A DNA stretch of 64,000 bases, from contig CP114484.1 of NCBI GenBank assembly GCA_027186245.1, forward strand, positions 446,501 to 510,500, in the 5' to 3' direction. Both the position numbers and the translations under genes were made by a program. Position 1 is the stretch's first letter. The number at the start of each line of letters is the position of its first letter. Positions 36,723 through 46,387 of this stretch are shown one piece after another. The notes below the pieces were generated by a model. That model was given only the letters and a program-made list of their open reading frames with translations. It did no database searches and was not told the DNA's origin. Source of the DNA: Coriaria nepalensis (lineage: Eukaryota > Streptophyta > Magnoliopsida > Cucurbitales > Coriariaceae).

Positions 36723-39134
36723 AAAAACAGCTCCGATGAGATCCGACTGATTCCTACAGCTCACCACTACATAACATCAACAAAGACATTCTCATCGGGG
36801 ACGGTGATCAGCATGGGGTGATCGACAAACTTGTTAAGAAAAGAGAGAGAGAGAGAGAATATGAAAGGGGTGGAAGGGAGGGAGGGGATATACGGAACGG
36901 AGTCGTTAAGAAGTCTCTTCTGCGAGGTTAAAGAGGAGGAGATGCTTTACTTTTCGGGCCCCATAGAAAGGGAAAGACAAGAAGTGAAGAATTATAAGAC
37001 AGGACGAGTCAATTCCTTTTTCATAATCTTAAAAACCGGGTTGGGCCGGAATCCGGTTCTTCATCTTTGTTACTCTCATGCGTACAAAACAAAATAAGCC
37101 AGACCATTGTTGTCGGCTTCCCACAGTTAGACCGGTAGTGGTCTACTAATCGGTCCTTTCATTCACTTCTTTTCGTTAACATGAAGCAATGATTCTAAAA
37201 GGTGCTAATCTACAAAACAAACAATTAAACTAAAGATAAGACTGTCCAATCCGGATGGTTTCTATTGGAACTTCATGTCCCAGTTGGTGCTTGGAGTTTT
37301 CTAAGCTTGTCATGTTTTAGCCAGTTGTGCTCCTCCATTACAATGTTTTGATAGATATTATACTCACTAATGAGATATTTTTACATCCCTCTGGGATTTG
37401 GGGGCTTATTTTTATTATTTTAAAGATTTATAGTTTGTATATATAAATTTATAAAAGTGTGCATTATATATCATATTAAATATAATTTTTTCATTTTTTT
37501 ATTTTATTTATAATTATTATAAGATTTGATATCATTTTTCTTATGACTAATTGTACTCTTATTGATAAAAGATGGGTGTGCATTAGGTGGGAGATTAGCT
37601 TCCTCCACATGACAATTTTGTAATCTTCTGCTACCACCCCCCTTTATGGGGTAATAAGCAGAGTCGAGGTAATGATGATGTTAAGCAATCTTTTAGTTTT
37701 TAATTTGTTCATAGGCCAACCGCCAACCAATGGGAGCTCGACATGTCTATTATTTGTATCGATTAAGAAAGTAAAAGGTAAAAGCTATAACGTTTGGATC
37801 GAAGGTCTAAGATTAAGATGCCTATTACCAAAATCTAAAGTTTGATTATAAAAATGGTGACAATCATAAACCTAATCCTCATCCCCACCACTCTAGGAGT
37901 GGTTACCATGTGCAGTCAATAGTTCATTCAACACACTTGAGTGGAGACTTAAGGTTGTTTAAGTGGGCGAACAAGAGTGATTATTTCGATTTAATCAAAA
38001 TTTAAATTTTCTATATAATATTTAAGATTATATTTTAAATTTATCTTATGATATCGTGGGTTCAACCGTTTTTTCAAAATTTATAACTTATCGAGAAAAG
38101 CAAGTGAATGAATTGTCCGATCTCCGGAAAAAAAAAAAACATACTTGAGTGAACAGTCCAGCAGATTGCCTTAAAAACAAGTTGTCCTAGGAAAGTAATA
38201 CTCAAAAGAGACATTGGCCACAAACGCTGATAACTGATAACAGTTAATGATAAGGCTCCTTACAGTTAGTTTGATTCCTCAAGGATCCAATATATATCCT
38301 GATAAGGCTCCTTACCGGTATTAGATACGAATACGACACAAATAAATGTAATTGTTCGATCGCTCGGTGCATCTAGCTGATCACTGATCGGTAATGAATG
38401 TAAACGCGTACTGCATTACGTGATCGATGTAGTGGGCTAAGTCTGAGTTGTAAATGATAGCCCGAAGTGTTTAGGGCTTGATTATTCGATCGCTTAAAAC
38501 GGAGAAGGGCCTAGTAGAGATAAGAGTTAACCTAGTTGTTGTATCTATACCTTGCTTACACGGGCTTTGAAGAACGGCCACGTCATGACACGGTCCTAAA
38601 TCATACACGTCAGCCCATCACTAGACCCAATATTTTCAACCCTAAAATTAAAACATAATCGAAGATTAATAGTGAAAATGTTGAACTTAGACATCGATAA
38701 TGCAAGTTAATCATTGTGTTTCGCATAATTGATCACTATAGTCTATACCGATGGCCATGGACTGCTATCCTAATTAAAATGTCCGAAAATTGTGATATAT
38801 ATTACCGACAAATATTTAGGTGTACATGTAATGTACTCGGTTGATCGATTGACTATAGATATGATGCGTTTAAGATATTCTCAATCTTTCCCCGCTTTGC
38901 CACTTCAATACTAGTGTTCATATATTTTCTTACTGCGCCTCTCACTGAACCTAAATTCAGTAAGCCCGCTTTGTATATAGAGCCTTTGCGAATCCATTTC
39001 TTCATGCTCAGTTACATTGATTTGCATAAAAGGAAAAGGTATGTACTATTTTCATGTAGTAATCGTATAACTCTGTCTTTGAATTGGTGTAGTTCAAATT
39101 AATCAGTTCCTAATTGTAATTATCAGGTACGAAG
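36723..39134. other. Spacer between bHLH and small secreted protein genes
   Basis: Leader and promoter of the bHLH gene (with a GA tract), then about 2 kb of AT-rich DNA without a supported gene. A GTATGT at about 39040 and TTATCAG near 39126 could bound a leader intron of the next gene. Confidence 0.35.
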
Positions 39135-39458
39135 ATGAAGTTTGTTATATTGTGTGTTGCCATGGTGTGGACGACCATAACTCTGCAAGCCAACATGGGA
39201 GAAGCGTATAATAGTCCGAATACAAGTCTAGGACGAAAAGCGATGCCAGGAAGTGGCGATGCAAATGGTGTTGGATCGACCGGAACAACGGAAAACAGAA
39301 CCGGAGATGTATCAAATACTAATACCAGCAATGCTCCTAAAACAGATGATAGTGATGTCAATTATAGTCATGATAATGGCTACGGACCGCACACGTCAAC
39401 CACTGATACTCATCGTCATTTTTCCGACGATCGCAGTCCCGTGCCTCCCAACCCCTAA
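39135..39458 (+). CDS. Small secreted protein, possible peptide-hormone precursor
   Basis: A 107-residue frame starts MKFVILCVAMVWTTITLQAN with a good signal peptide (cleavage likely near residues 20-24). The rest is hydrophilic, rich in Asn, Thr, Gly, Asp and Ser, with no Cys, and becomes His/Asp-rich at the end: STTDTHRHFSDD followed by RSPVPPNP and stop. A variable linker with a proline-rich C-terminus is the build of precursors for post-translationally modified plant signalling peptides, but the last residues do not match CLE, CEP, PIP/IDA, RGF or PSY signatures that I know. Single exon; context is unremarkable. Function unknown. Confidence 0.6.
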   Translation: MKFVILCVAMVWTTITLQANMGEAYNSPNTSLGRKAMPGSGDANGVGSTGTTENRTGDVSNTNTSNAPKTDDSDVNYSHDNGYGPHTSTTDTHRHFSDDRSPVPPNP

Positions 39459-39850
39459 GACTACACTAATTCTGAGATTAATCTCCAGTATGTATTAATC
39501 ATTAGTCATTGCTATACCTATACGCATGGAGGCTTCATGCTTGTAATTAAGAGTAACGCTTAAGCAGGTTTTCTTGTTAAATTTGGGTTTCCAAAACCTG
39601 CTAAATAAAGAGTTACACTCTAAAGATTCTCGCTAAGATATTAGTCGAAAAAAATGTCTTAAATATTTATATAAGCAGCTAAACCAAATCACATCAACTC
39701 AGAACAGCTAAGTGTACAAGTGACGGCCCAGCTCCACCGGCCATATTCACTACAATAGCAATAGAGCTGAGGCATACGTGGCAGTACCATAACAAGAACT
39801 AAAAGTTGTTTTGACATTATTAGACGGAAATATAATAGAGCTGGGACAAG
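39459..39850. other. Convergent 3' spacer
   Basis: Holds the 3' ends of the secreted-protein gene (plus) and CP1 (minus). Nothing else is visible. Confidence 0.4.
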
Positions 39851-40333
39851 CTAGAAACGATGGTCGGACAAGATTTGAAGCAGGTCGTCGTAGGAAACAC
39901 AGTGGGTCTCATCAGCACCGGCCAATCTGATCATAGCTTTAACATCTTCATCGGGAATGACAAAGCCAGCTTGGTGCATGAAAGTCTTCAAATCCTCAAG
40001 GCTAAGTTTCCCATCCCCGTCTCTATCCATGACTTTAAACACCTCCTCCATAACATTTGACCCGGCGGAGGACCTTTTCCGACCACCTAAGACGCGTTCA
40101 AACTCATCGTACTCGACAAAACCGTCTTTATTCAAATCCGCAGCTGATATCATGGTGCTAATAGCACCCTCGATTTCTCCGACGCCGCCGCTACTAAAAT
40201 GTGCATAAAACTTGCGAAGATCGTCGCGGCTGATCTTACCGTCACGGTCTGTGTCAATGATCTCGAACGCTTGACGAAAGTCTGGGCCTGAAATCGTTTC
40301 GGCCCGTCCCGACGCTGTAACAGAGGGACACAT
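39851..40333 (-). CDS. CP1: EF-hand calcium-binding protein, CP1 type
   Basis: Single exon, 160 residues from MCPSVTASGR; an in-frame Met 10 codons upstream is less likely because the Arabidopsis CP1 protein also starts MCPS. Loops: DTDRDGKISRDD (EF1, canonical), DLNKDGFVEYDEF (EF2, canonical), DRDGDGKLSLED (EF3, canonical), and a degenerate fourth (AGADETHCVSYDDL) lacking the calcium-binding acidic pattern. The framing sequences FRQAFEIID, ISTMISAAD, EEVFKVMD and DVKAMIRLAGAD match CP1. It is a calmodulin-like calcium sensor whose targets are not known from sequence. Confidence 0.9.
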   Translation of the reverse strand: MCPSVTASGRAETISGPDFRQAFEIIDTDRDGKISRDDLRKFYAHFSSGGVGEIEGAISTMISAADLNKDGFVEYDEFERVLGGRKRSSAGSNVMEEVFKVMDRDGDGKLSLEDLKTFMHQAGFVIPDEDVKAMIRLAGADETHCVSYDDLLQILSDHRF

Positions 40334-41242
40334 GCTTGATTTTTCTGCTCTAGAATCAATCACAAAACGTGTTCGGTGATTTATACAGAACAGAGGAATC
40401 TAACCAGAAGGACTCTAATAGGCTTCATTTATAAGGCTTTTTAGGTTCCAACAGAATTGGAGGGGCCCATGTTTTTTGGATCTCATGGCTTGATTTTGAG
40501 ACCTGGTCTCCAATATGTCATTAATTGATGACGTGTGTGATGATGTTATCGTCTTTGGTTTTATTGACTGGTTGGCTGAGAATGCAGTAGGACTGTTTGG
40601 TAGGGAGGGAGGGACTCACATGTTTAGATTTGTTTGATTCTTCATTATTTCCTCACATGTTTAGATTTGTTTGATTCTTCATTATTTCAATGGTAGATTC
40701 AAGCATAAACTATGTTTGATATACGACAAGAATTGGGAAGAAGCCATAAAAGACTTATAATCACTATCAAAAGCATCTCATGGGAGAAATGCTGTTCCTA
40801 ATTTTTAAAATATCTAAAGGGATCGATCCCTTCTATTATGTTTAGAGAATTAAAAATGTCTTGATTTTTTTTTTTTTTTTTTATTGTATAAAAAATTATC
40901 GGCCGTTATTTATATCGTTTTCTTTTAATATAATGATGATGGGACATACTTTATTATTTAAAGACTAATTATTTTATTTTATTTTCTAAAATTTTTCATT
41001 TTTAATATATATTTTTTTTCTCACTTTCCTCCCTCCAGAATTTATTTTTTCCCCTTACAATCCAATTTATTTCAAAACATTTAGGAAATTCAATTTTTTT
41101 CGAGAAAATCTAATTTCTTGAGAAAAATATAATTACTAAATAATAAAAAAAATCATAATTCATAATTTTATTCCGATTCGACGCATGTAGTTTGTAACTG
41201 CCAGCTATTCTGTCCATGAATAACGGGCTGATCATGTTCACT
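40334..41242. other. Spacer with tandem repeat and AT tracts
   Basis: CP1 promoter region, then the 37-bp tandem repeat, a poly-T tract (40865-40882) and AT-rich DNA. No gene supported. Confidence 0.35.
40615..40688. repeat. 37-bp perfect tandem duplication
   Basis: The 37-base unit starting CTCACATGTTTAGATTTGTT occupies 40615-40651 and is repeated without change at 40652-40688. A perfect pair suggests a recent slippage or repair event upstream of CP1. Confidence 0.9.
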
Positions 41243-41410
41243 AGGCCCACTATGAAACAGGCTTGTGGTTATTGGGCATGGTCCGACGGGAAAAGTAAAA
41301 GCGGCCTTGTAATCGTTTTCTTATGGGCCTGGCACTAATTAAACCCATCATTATCTGCAACGTGAGACGCTTCGTTGTGGAACCCTAATCCTGACTGCCT
41401 GCATATATAA
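41243..41410 (+). promoter_or_regulatory. snoRNA/ribosome-biogenesis type promoter: site II, telo-box, TATA
   Basis: In order: AGGCCCAC (site II, reverse) near 41243-41249, ATGGGCCT (site II) at 41323-41330, AACCCTAA (telo-box core) at 41381-41388 and TATATAA at 41404-41410. Site II plus telo-box is the combination known for plant ribosomal protein and snoRNA genes. Since no protein gene follows, it supports transcription of the non-coding stretch to the right, with initiation expected near 41435. Confidence 0.6.
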
Positions 41411-41462
41411 TGGCAAGACTGCCAAAACAATCCATCCATCTCCACCTCCTCTCTCTGCGGAT

Positions 41463-41681
41463 ACGATTGCTGTAGAATGCTTCAGAATCGTGTTTTCATC
41501 TCCTAAATATGCAGTGAATCAGCCTCTTAGAAAGTGACACTTCTCTATTAACAATGGAAAAGTTGTGATCTTTTCTTATTTCCCACGATTTGTTGGGTAA
41601 AGAGGTATATATTTGTGCAGCTGTTGAGTCATTTCGCCTTCGTTTTCGTCAGGCGAATTGAATTATGAGCTTGCCACAATC
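41463..41681 (+). ncRNA. Structured segment, possible H/ACA-like RNA
   Basis: Two hairpins stand out. The first (41463-41491) pairs ACGATT with AATCGT and CTG with CAG. The second pairs TTCGCC (41633-41638) with GGCGAA (41652-41657), then TCAT with ATGA and, with a bulge, GCAGC (41617-41621) with GCTTGC (41669-41674), and is followed at once by ACA (41676-41678). A hairpin followed by ACA is the 3' half of an H/ACA snoRNA. I did not find a strict H box (ANANNA) between the two, so this assignment is tentative. Confidence 0.3.
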
Positions 41682-41761
41682 CACAATTTTTTCAATAATT
41701 GAGTTAAAATATTTTTGTCTTTCTACTTTGTATTGCCGTCAATCTATGTTCGATGGAGTTT

Positions 41762-41835
41762 TCCTGTGATGGCATGAAATCTTTGAGACCTGATAGTTTA
41801 CTTTTGATGAAATTCATAAGCATGTTTGCTGAGGA
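41762..41835 (+). ncRNA. C/D box snoRNA, predicted guide for 18S rRNA C38
   Basis: Box C GTGATGG (41766-41772), D' CTGA, C' TTGATGA (41804-41810) and D CTGA (41829-41832), closed by a short stem TCC/GGA, give a 74-nt RNA of typical size. The 11 bases before D' (ATCTTTGAGAC) are fully complementary to GTCTCAAAGAT in the 5' domain of plant 18S rRNA (sequence from memory). By the D-plus-five rule the target is C38, which as I recall is a known methylated position in plant 18S rRNA. The last base of box C is G instead of A. The guide before box D has no target that I recognise. Confidence 0.6.
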
Positions 41836-41876
41836 TACACCATCAACACTTGACAAGTCAAAAGCTGTTTTCTTTG

Positions 41877-41907
<31 letters not shown>

Positions 41908-41926
41908 CTGTCCATGAGAAATGGTT

Positions 41927-42013
41927 AGAGATGATGAATATGCACTGGGCTCTGAGCGGCAATGAAAGCTGCTATTTGATGTACATTGCAGCCTAGAAAG
42001 CTTTATCTGATCT
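41927..42013 (+). ncRNA. C/D box snoRNA, predicted guide for 25S rRNA
   Basis: Box C ATGATGA (41931-41937), D' CTGA (41952-41955), C' TTGATGT (41976-41982) and D CTGA (42007-42010), with an AGA/TCT closing stem. Upstream of D' the bases GCACTGGGC are complementary over nine positions to GCCCAGTGC, a conserved stretch of large-subunit rRNA (memory), though one mismatched base lies next to D'. The D-plus-five position falls on the third C of that target. It lies about 90 bases downstream of the first snoRNA on the same strand, as expected in a plant polycistronic cluster. A poly-T tract (about 41887-41907) separates them. Confidence 0.5.
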
Positions 42014-42718
42014 TCATCTTTCAACATTTTACCAATTTCCAACCAAATTCGCTTCATAAATCTTTCATGTGAAATTTCGTTGTTATATTTCTGGATTATT
42101 TGTCATAATTGAATCAATTGTTTTTCTTTGGAGATCTGACGGAATTGTATGATATTCTTGTAATGTTATAATGAGAAGGAGTTGAATAAATGTTTATGAA
42201 AGCCCAAAAAATAAAAAAAATAAAAATTCCATATATACGTATATAAACTCGAGAGGCAGGTCTTTCATTTTCCAATTGTTGTATGGGCGAGGAGGCTCTG
42301 ACCCCTATGAAGTATATGGGCCGGGGTCTATTTCTTGTCCACGGCGATTCTTCTAAAACAGACTTGTGGCTCCTTTCACTGTTAGGTGGGAGATGTCTTA
42401 GCATTTTACTGTCGTACAAACGGGTTTGGTGTGCCTTGAAGCCGAATATGTTACCATTAACGAAACTGAGTTTATAACATAATTTCAATTGCGACCAAGT
42501 TATATGAACTTGGAACCATGATCTTTGAAAATGTAAATATGTAGAGAAACAAATTCTTAAATAAATTGTATTTTCGGTAGATTCATTTATCTCAATTGTA
42601 TTTATATCTAATTATGAACAAGCTCTATCTACTGGACCATATTCAATACTTATTTTATCCTTCGATGTCTATTTCTGTATGTAAATTTTGGCCGTCCTTA
42701 TAAATCCAATAATTAACA
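42014..42718. other. Spacer after the snoRNA candidates
   Basis: AT-rich DNA; a GC-richer patch at 42280-42470 has short open frames without family resemblance. Nothing is supported. Confidence 0.35.
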
Positions 42719-44065
42719 AGCCGATTAAAGTATGATTAATTTATATGTTCTATTTTATATGTATTTCATATTTTCTCTTTTTCATTTTCTTAATAGTTGT
42801 GACTTCCCTATCTCTCTTTTTCTCTAAATGTTGATGAATATCAATTATCATTCACACTCTATCTGAATATGAAATCTAGAGATTGATATATAATTTGAAT
42901 ATCTGAATCTAAATTTAAAATCTAGAAATCGGTGTTTAATATGAATTGAAATTTGGAGATAAATATTCAATATGTAGTTCCCGTTCCGACCGAGTTCCCG
43001 GTTCGGACTAAATTCTCAAGTTCCAAACATATTGGTCTTTCTCAGACTGAGTTCTCTAATTCCCGAATGGTTGAAAGGCATCTTAGGGCGACGACTCACA
43101 TGATTCGAGTCCCTTTCAAAGAATCAATGGACATATAACATGTCGGTCTATGATGTAGAACGATACAGACCGAGATCTCATGTCAGTTTGTGGTTGAAGG
43201 CCATCTTACATAAATTATAGTCGAAGGGTCAATGTGCATCTCAAACTGACGTCTCACATAATTAAAATCCCTTCAAAGGGTTATAGAGAATCTCACATGT
43301 CGGTCTGAGATGCAGAGCGATACAGACTGGGACTTTATGTCGGTCTATGGTTGATGGGAATCTCACATAAATTATAATCAAAAGGTCGAAGAGTCGATAT
43401 GTATCTCACATAAATTATAGTCGAAGGGTCGATGGTTTGATGAGTCAAAAGGTCGATAAGAATTACACCGACATCTCACATAATTCGAGTCTTTTGAAAG
43501 ATCAAAAGACATCTCAGAATTACATGTGAGATGCATAGATCGATATCTCACATTCGGTCTGAGATGAAAAGCGATACAGACCGAGATCTCATGTGGGTCT
43601 GTGGTCGTAGGGTCGAATGGTATAAAGGCCGACAAATCAAAGGACCTCTCTCATAATTTATAGGCGAAGGATAGAATATGTGATATCGGTTCAAATCAAC
43701 ATGTGATCTCAGTCTAGACTGATATGTGATCTCGGTCCAGATCAACATATGATCTCGGTCTGAGGTGATAGACCTAGAAGTCGATCACCTTTCTATCTTT
43801 TCTTGAGAACTCGGTCCGAAAAAGAAAATAAAGAATTCAGTCTAAAAAAATAGCTTGAATGAGCTCCTTCTGGGAAAAGTAAAAAATTCCATTTATCTTA
43901 AAATGATTCTGACATATTTAAAAGTGATTTTAATTTGTTACATAAAAGAAATTTTTTTTGACTTATCTATAAACATATAATTTTTTATATTAATATAAGT
44001 AATTTTGATTATATACTTATTTTAACTATTAAATCTATAAAAACAAAAAAGAATTACTTTACCGA
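42719..44065. repeat. Dispersed repeat, copy B (long form)
   Basis: This is the longer relative of 6993-7705. It shares the same start (GATTAAAGTATGATTAATTT), TAGTTGTGACTTCCCTATCT, TCTAAATGTTGATGAAT, a CTATCTGAATATGAAATCTA stretch and the AT-rich end. The middle contains tandemly arranged, diverged units, each with GCGATACAGACCGAGATCTC-like phrases at about 43162, 43319 and 43573, separated by TCACATAAATTATAGTCGAA phrases. No coding frame. It is likely a non-autonomous transposon family with variable internal repeats. Ends are approximate. Confidence 0.6.
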
Positions 44066-44105
44066 CAAAGATACAAAGATGCTGCAACAAAACCGAATCC
44101 TCGTT

Positions 44106-44159
44106 AAGAGACTATAAGCTCTAAGAGTCTAAGGAAAAAGAGACTATAAGCTCTAAGAG
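44106..44159. repeat. 22-bp direct repeat at 32-bp spacing
   Basis: A 22-base unit (AAGAGACTATAAGCTCTAAG then AG) is present at 44106-44127 and again unchanged at 44138-44159. Confidence 0.85.
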
Positions 44160-44265
44160 GAAAAAGAAAAATACTAACTTTCATCTCTCATGTCATCAAT
44201 TTACCTTTTTACCCTTTCCACACTCTGCTAGACTAGACTACTGTTACTCAGTACTGGATCCTTGA

Positions 44266-45336
44266 TCACCTCGATTCCGACCCCATTGCTTTCCTGATCA
44301 TGTCTATTGACTTATTCTTCTTCTTCCCCAATCCCCATATCTTTCGAATTCCCCTAATCACTTTCCTTGCTATGCAACCTTTCTTTTCCGACGCCGTCTT
44401 CTTCTCTTTCACCACCTTGATTTGAGCACTGCAATCGCCCAAAGAAGCTCCAATCCTACTGAAACACTGGGAAACCAGCGGATACAGCTCCACAATCGAG
44501 TCTTTGAATTTCTTTGAACAACCCGTATGCAACGGCTTTAAAGATGACGACTCCTTGTATGGGTAATACCCGACTCGAACCCGATTATTAGCGTACGCCT
44601 CCATCGCCATTAATATGTCCAGTGCTCGCTCGCGAAAGTGTTCTGCAACAAACGCTTCGAAGTTCTTGGGAGGTAGTCGGATCAAGAACAGCATTGTTTT
44701 ACAGGATAGAATGAATACTTCCTCGTTGTAAGCTTGCGATGGCCTCTCCCATCTGGAAATCCCGAAAATACCGTTACCCGGTTCATTGAAAAATGGTTTC
44801 TCGTTTAGAACCAGTGCTTGGATGGAGAGGAGGACCTGAAGGACTGTTGACTCAGTCTGGTTCCATCTCTCGCTCTTCTTTCCAGACCAAGTGTTGAGAA
44901 GACTCAAACAGACCCGCCCGTTGGCATACAGGTTTGGGTTCATTCTGATCCCGTGTGACCGGTAGTGAACCTGAGGTGGCTGGTTTGGATAGTTGGACGG
45001 GAAGAAGAAGTCGAAGAAGAATATTCCATCGTGGTAGGGCGTGCCGGCGGCACCTATGATCACTGCTCTGAGAAGGTTGATGCGATTCTCATATACCCGA
45101 ACGAAGATCGACTCCGGCAGGTGTTTTTCAAGAATCCTCCACTCCTTCATGATCTTCTTGTTACTGTTAGTATTCCCGGAGCCAACGGCGGCGTTCTTTT
45201 TGGAGGAAGACGAGCTATAGAACCAGTGGTCGGAGGCGTCTGAAACAACCCCGAATCGCTTGAAGGCACTGGTCTCTTCAATCTCGACGTTTCTGTTTTG
45301 GAATGATGCTGTTGAGTTGGCTGAGATGATTGCCAT
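44266..45336 (-). CDS. Ubiquitin-conjugating enzyme E2, UBC38/39 (UBE2O-like) type
   Basis: Single exon, 356 residues. The E2 fold spans about residues 65-235: KEWRILEKHLPESIFVRVYE, LLRAVIIGAAGTPYHDGIFF, YPNQPPQVHYRSHGIRMNPN, then the catalytic cysteine in NGRVCLSLLNTW, then KSERWNQTESTVLQVLLSIQ and LNEKPFFNEPG. Those last blocks are marks of the large UBE2O/UBC38-39 class; the usual HPN triad is replaced here by HGIRMNPN. The N-terminus (SSSSSKKNAAV) is low-complexity and the C-terminus is basic (KVIRGIRKIWGLGKKKNKS). It would take ubiquitin from E1 onto substrates; targets unknown. The start MAIISANSTASF is the first Met of the frame. Confidence 0.9.
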   Translation of the reverse strand: MAIISANSTASFQNRNVEIEETSAFKRFGVVSDASDHWFYSSSSSKKNAAVGSGNTNSNKKIMKEWRILEKHLPESIFVRVYENRINLLRAVIIGAAGTPYHDGIFFFDFFFPSNYPNQPPQVHYRSHGIRMNPNLYANGRVCLSLLNTWSGKKSERWNQTESTVLQVLLSIQALVLNEKPFFNEPGNGIFGISRWERPSQAYNEEVFILSCKTMLFLIRLPPKNFEAFVAEHFRERALDILMAMEAYANNRVRVGYYPYKESSSLKPLHTGCSKKFKDSIVELYPLVSQCFSRIGASLGDCSAQIKVVKEKKTASEKKGCIARKVIRGIRKIWGLGKKKNKSIDMIRKAMGSESR

Positions 45337-46387
45337 TGTTAAGCCAGGGAGGATTCTTCTGCCAGTTTTGTTTTGAGAGATGACTGTCTATTGAGTGAGA
45401 CGTGTGGAAGGGGTAACTAAAAAGGGAATGTTTTGTTATTATATTTTTCATAAAATAAAAAATAAAAAATAAAAGAAGGCGCAGACTTGATCGGACGGTC
45501 CAAGATGGGAGAGGTCGTTTGTTTTGTGAAAGAATACAATATTTTGTCGTATGTGGAAATCTCATGTGGGACCTAGTGAGGAATTGCAAATGGACGGTGA
45601 TTGGAGCGTGTATGAGACGCGCGTAAGATTGAGATTGTGGAGGAAAGTGCATGGGATAATTAAAACAAATAAGAATTGTTTTTTAATAAATTCCTTTAAA
45701 ATAAAGTCGAGATTTTTACTTTAATGATAAGAGCGAATTAGGCGCCAAAAGTTGAAGGCTGGCCTTCCCGTTTCCTTACTGCTATCAGCTACGAATCTCC
45801 TTTCACTTTAACGTGCCAAACTTGCTTGTGTTTAGGTACGGTGAATTTCACCCGTCTTTCTAATTTGTACGTACAAATTACTATGGTGGTGATATTCATC
45901 GTTGTATATACACCTTTGGATTAATCCACCTAATTCATACGTGTATATGTATATTTGATCAAACGATTATGTACGTTGATATCATATACTCGTGTACGGT
46001 GAAATCGTGTACGTTGATGTTGCAATTAAAAAAAAATGTTATAGGGGACAAAATTAGGAAGAGATCGGAGAAAGAGAAACAGAGGGGGGACCGCCTTTTT
46101 TATTTGGTAGGCCAGGCCGCACCGCGCACCGCACACCGCATTAGTTCGATACAGATTGGGGAAGGACCATGCGCTTCAACCACCCAAGGAACCCACTTTT
46201 GATTTGGAGTCTTTCATCATCTTAACATGACCAACTATTTGTTTCAAAATTTTGAGAAACTTTCGATGAAAATCGTTTTACGAATAGTTGGAAATCATTT
46301 ATTATAATAATATATGAGTCATGATGCAGATTTTCATTGTTCTATGAATTGAAAAAGAATTTAGTACAAGCACCTACAAATCGTGTA
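45337..46387. other. Spacer, UBC promoter to GDSL 3' side
   Basis: Promoter side of the E2 gene with AAAATAAAAAAT repeats near 45450-45473, then AT-rich DNA with the GDSL 3' UTR near its right edge. A GC-rich patch at 46080-46190 has no supported frame. Confidence 0.35.

Noticed and set aside
41704..42057. 117-codon minus-strand frame with a lysine run
   Set aside because: It is the complement of the snoRNA candidates and the poly-T tract; the lysine run is simply poly-A.
43090..43110. GATTCGAGTCCC resembling a tRNA T-arm
   Set aside because: No matching acceptor, D or anticodon stems lie at the right distances; the phrase is one of the dispersed-repeat units.
42953..43748. Several open frames inside the long dispersed repeat
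   Set aside because: They follow the internal repeat units, resemble no transposase and are not preserved in the shorter copy.
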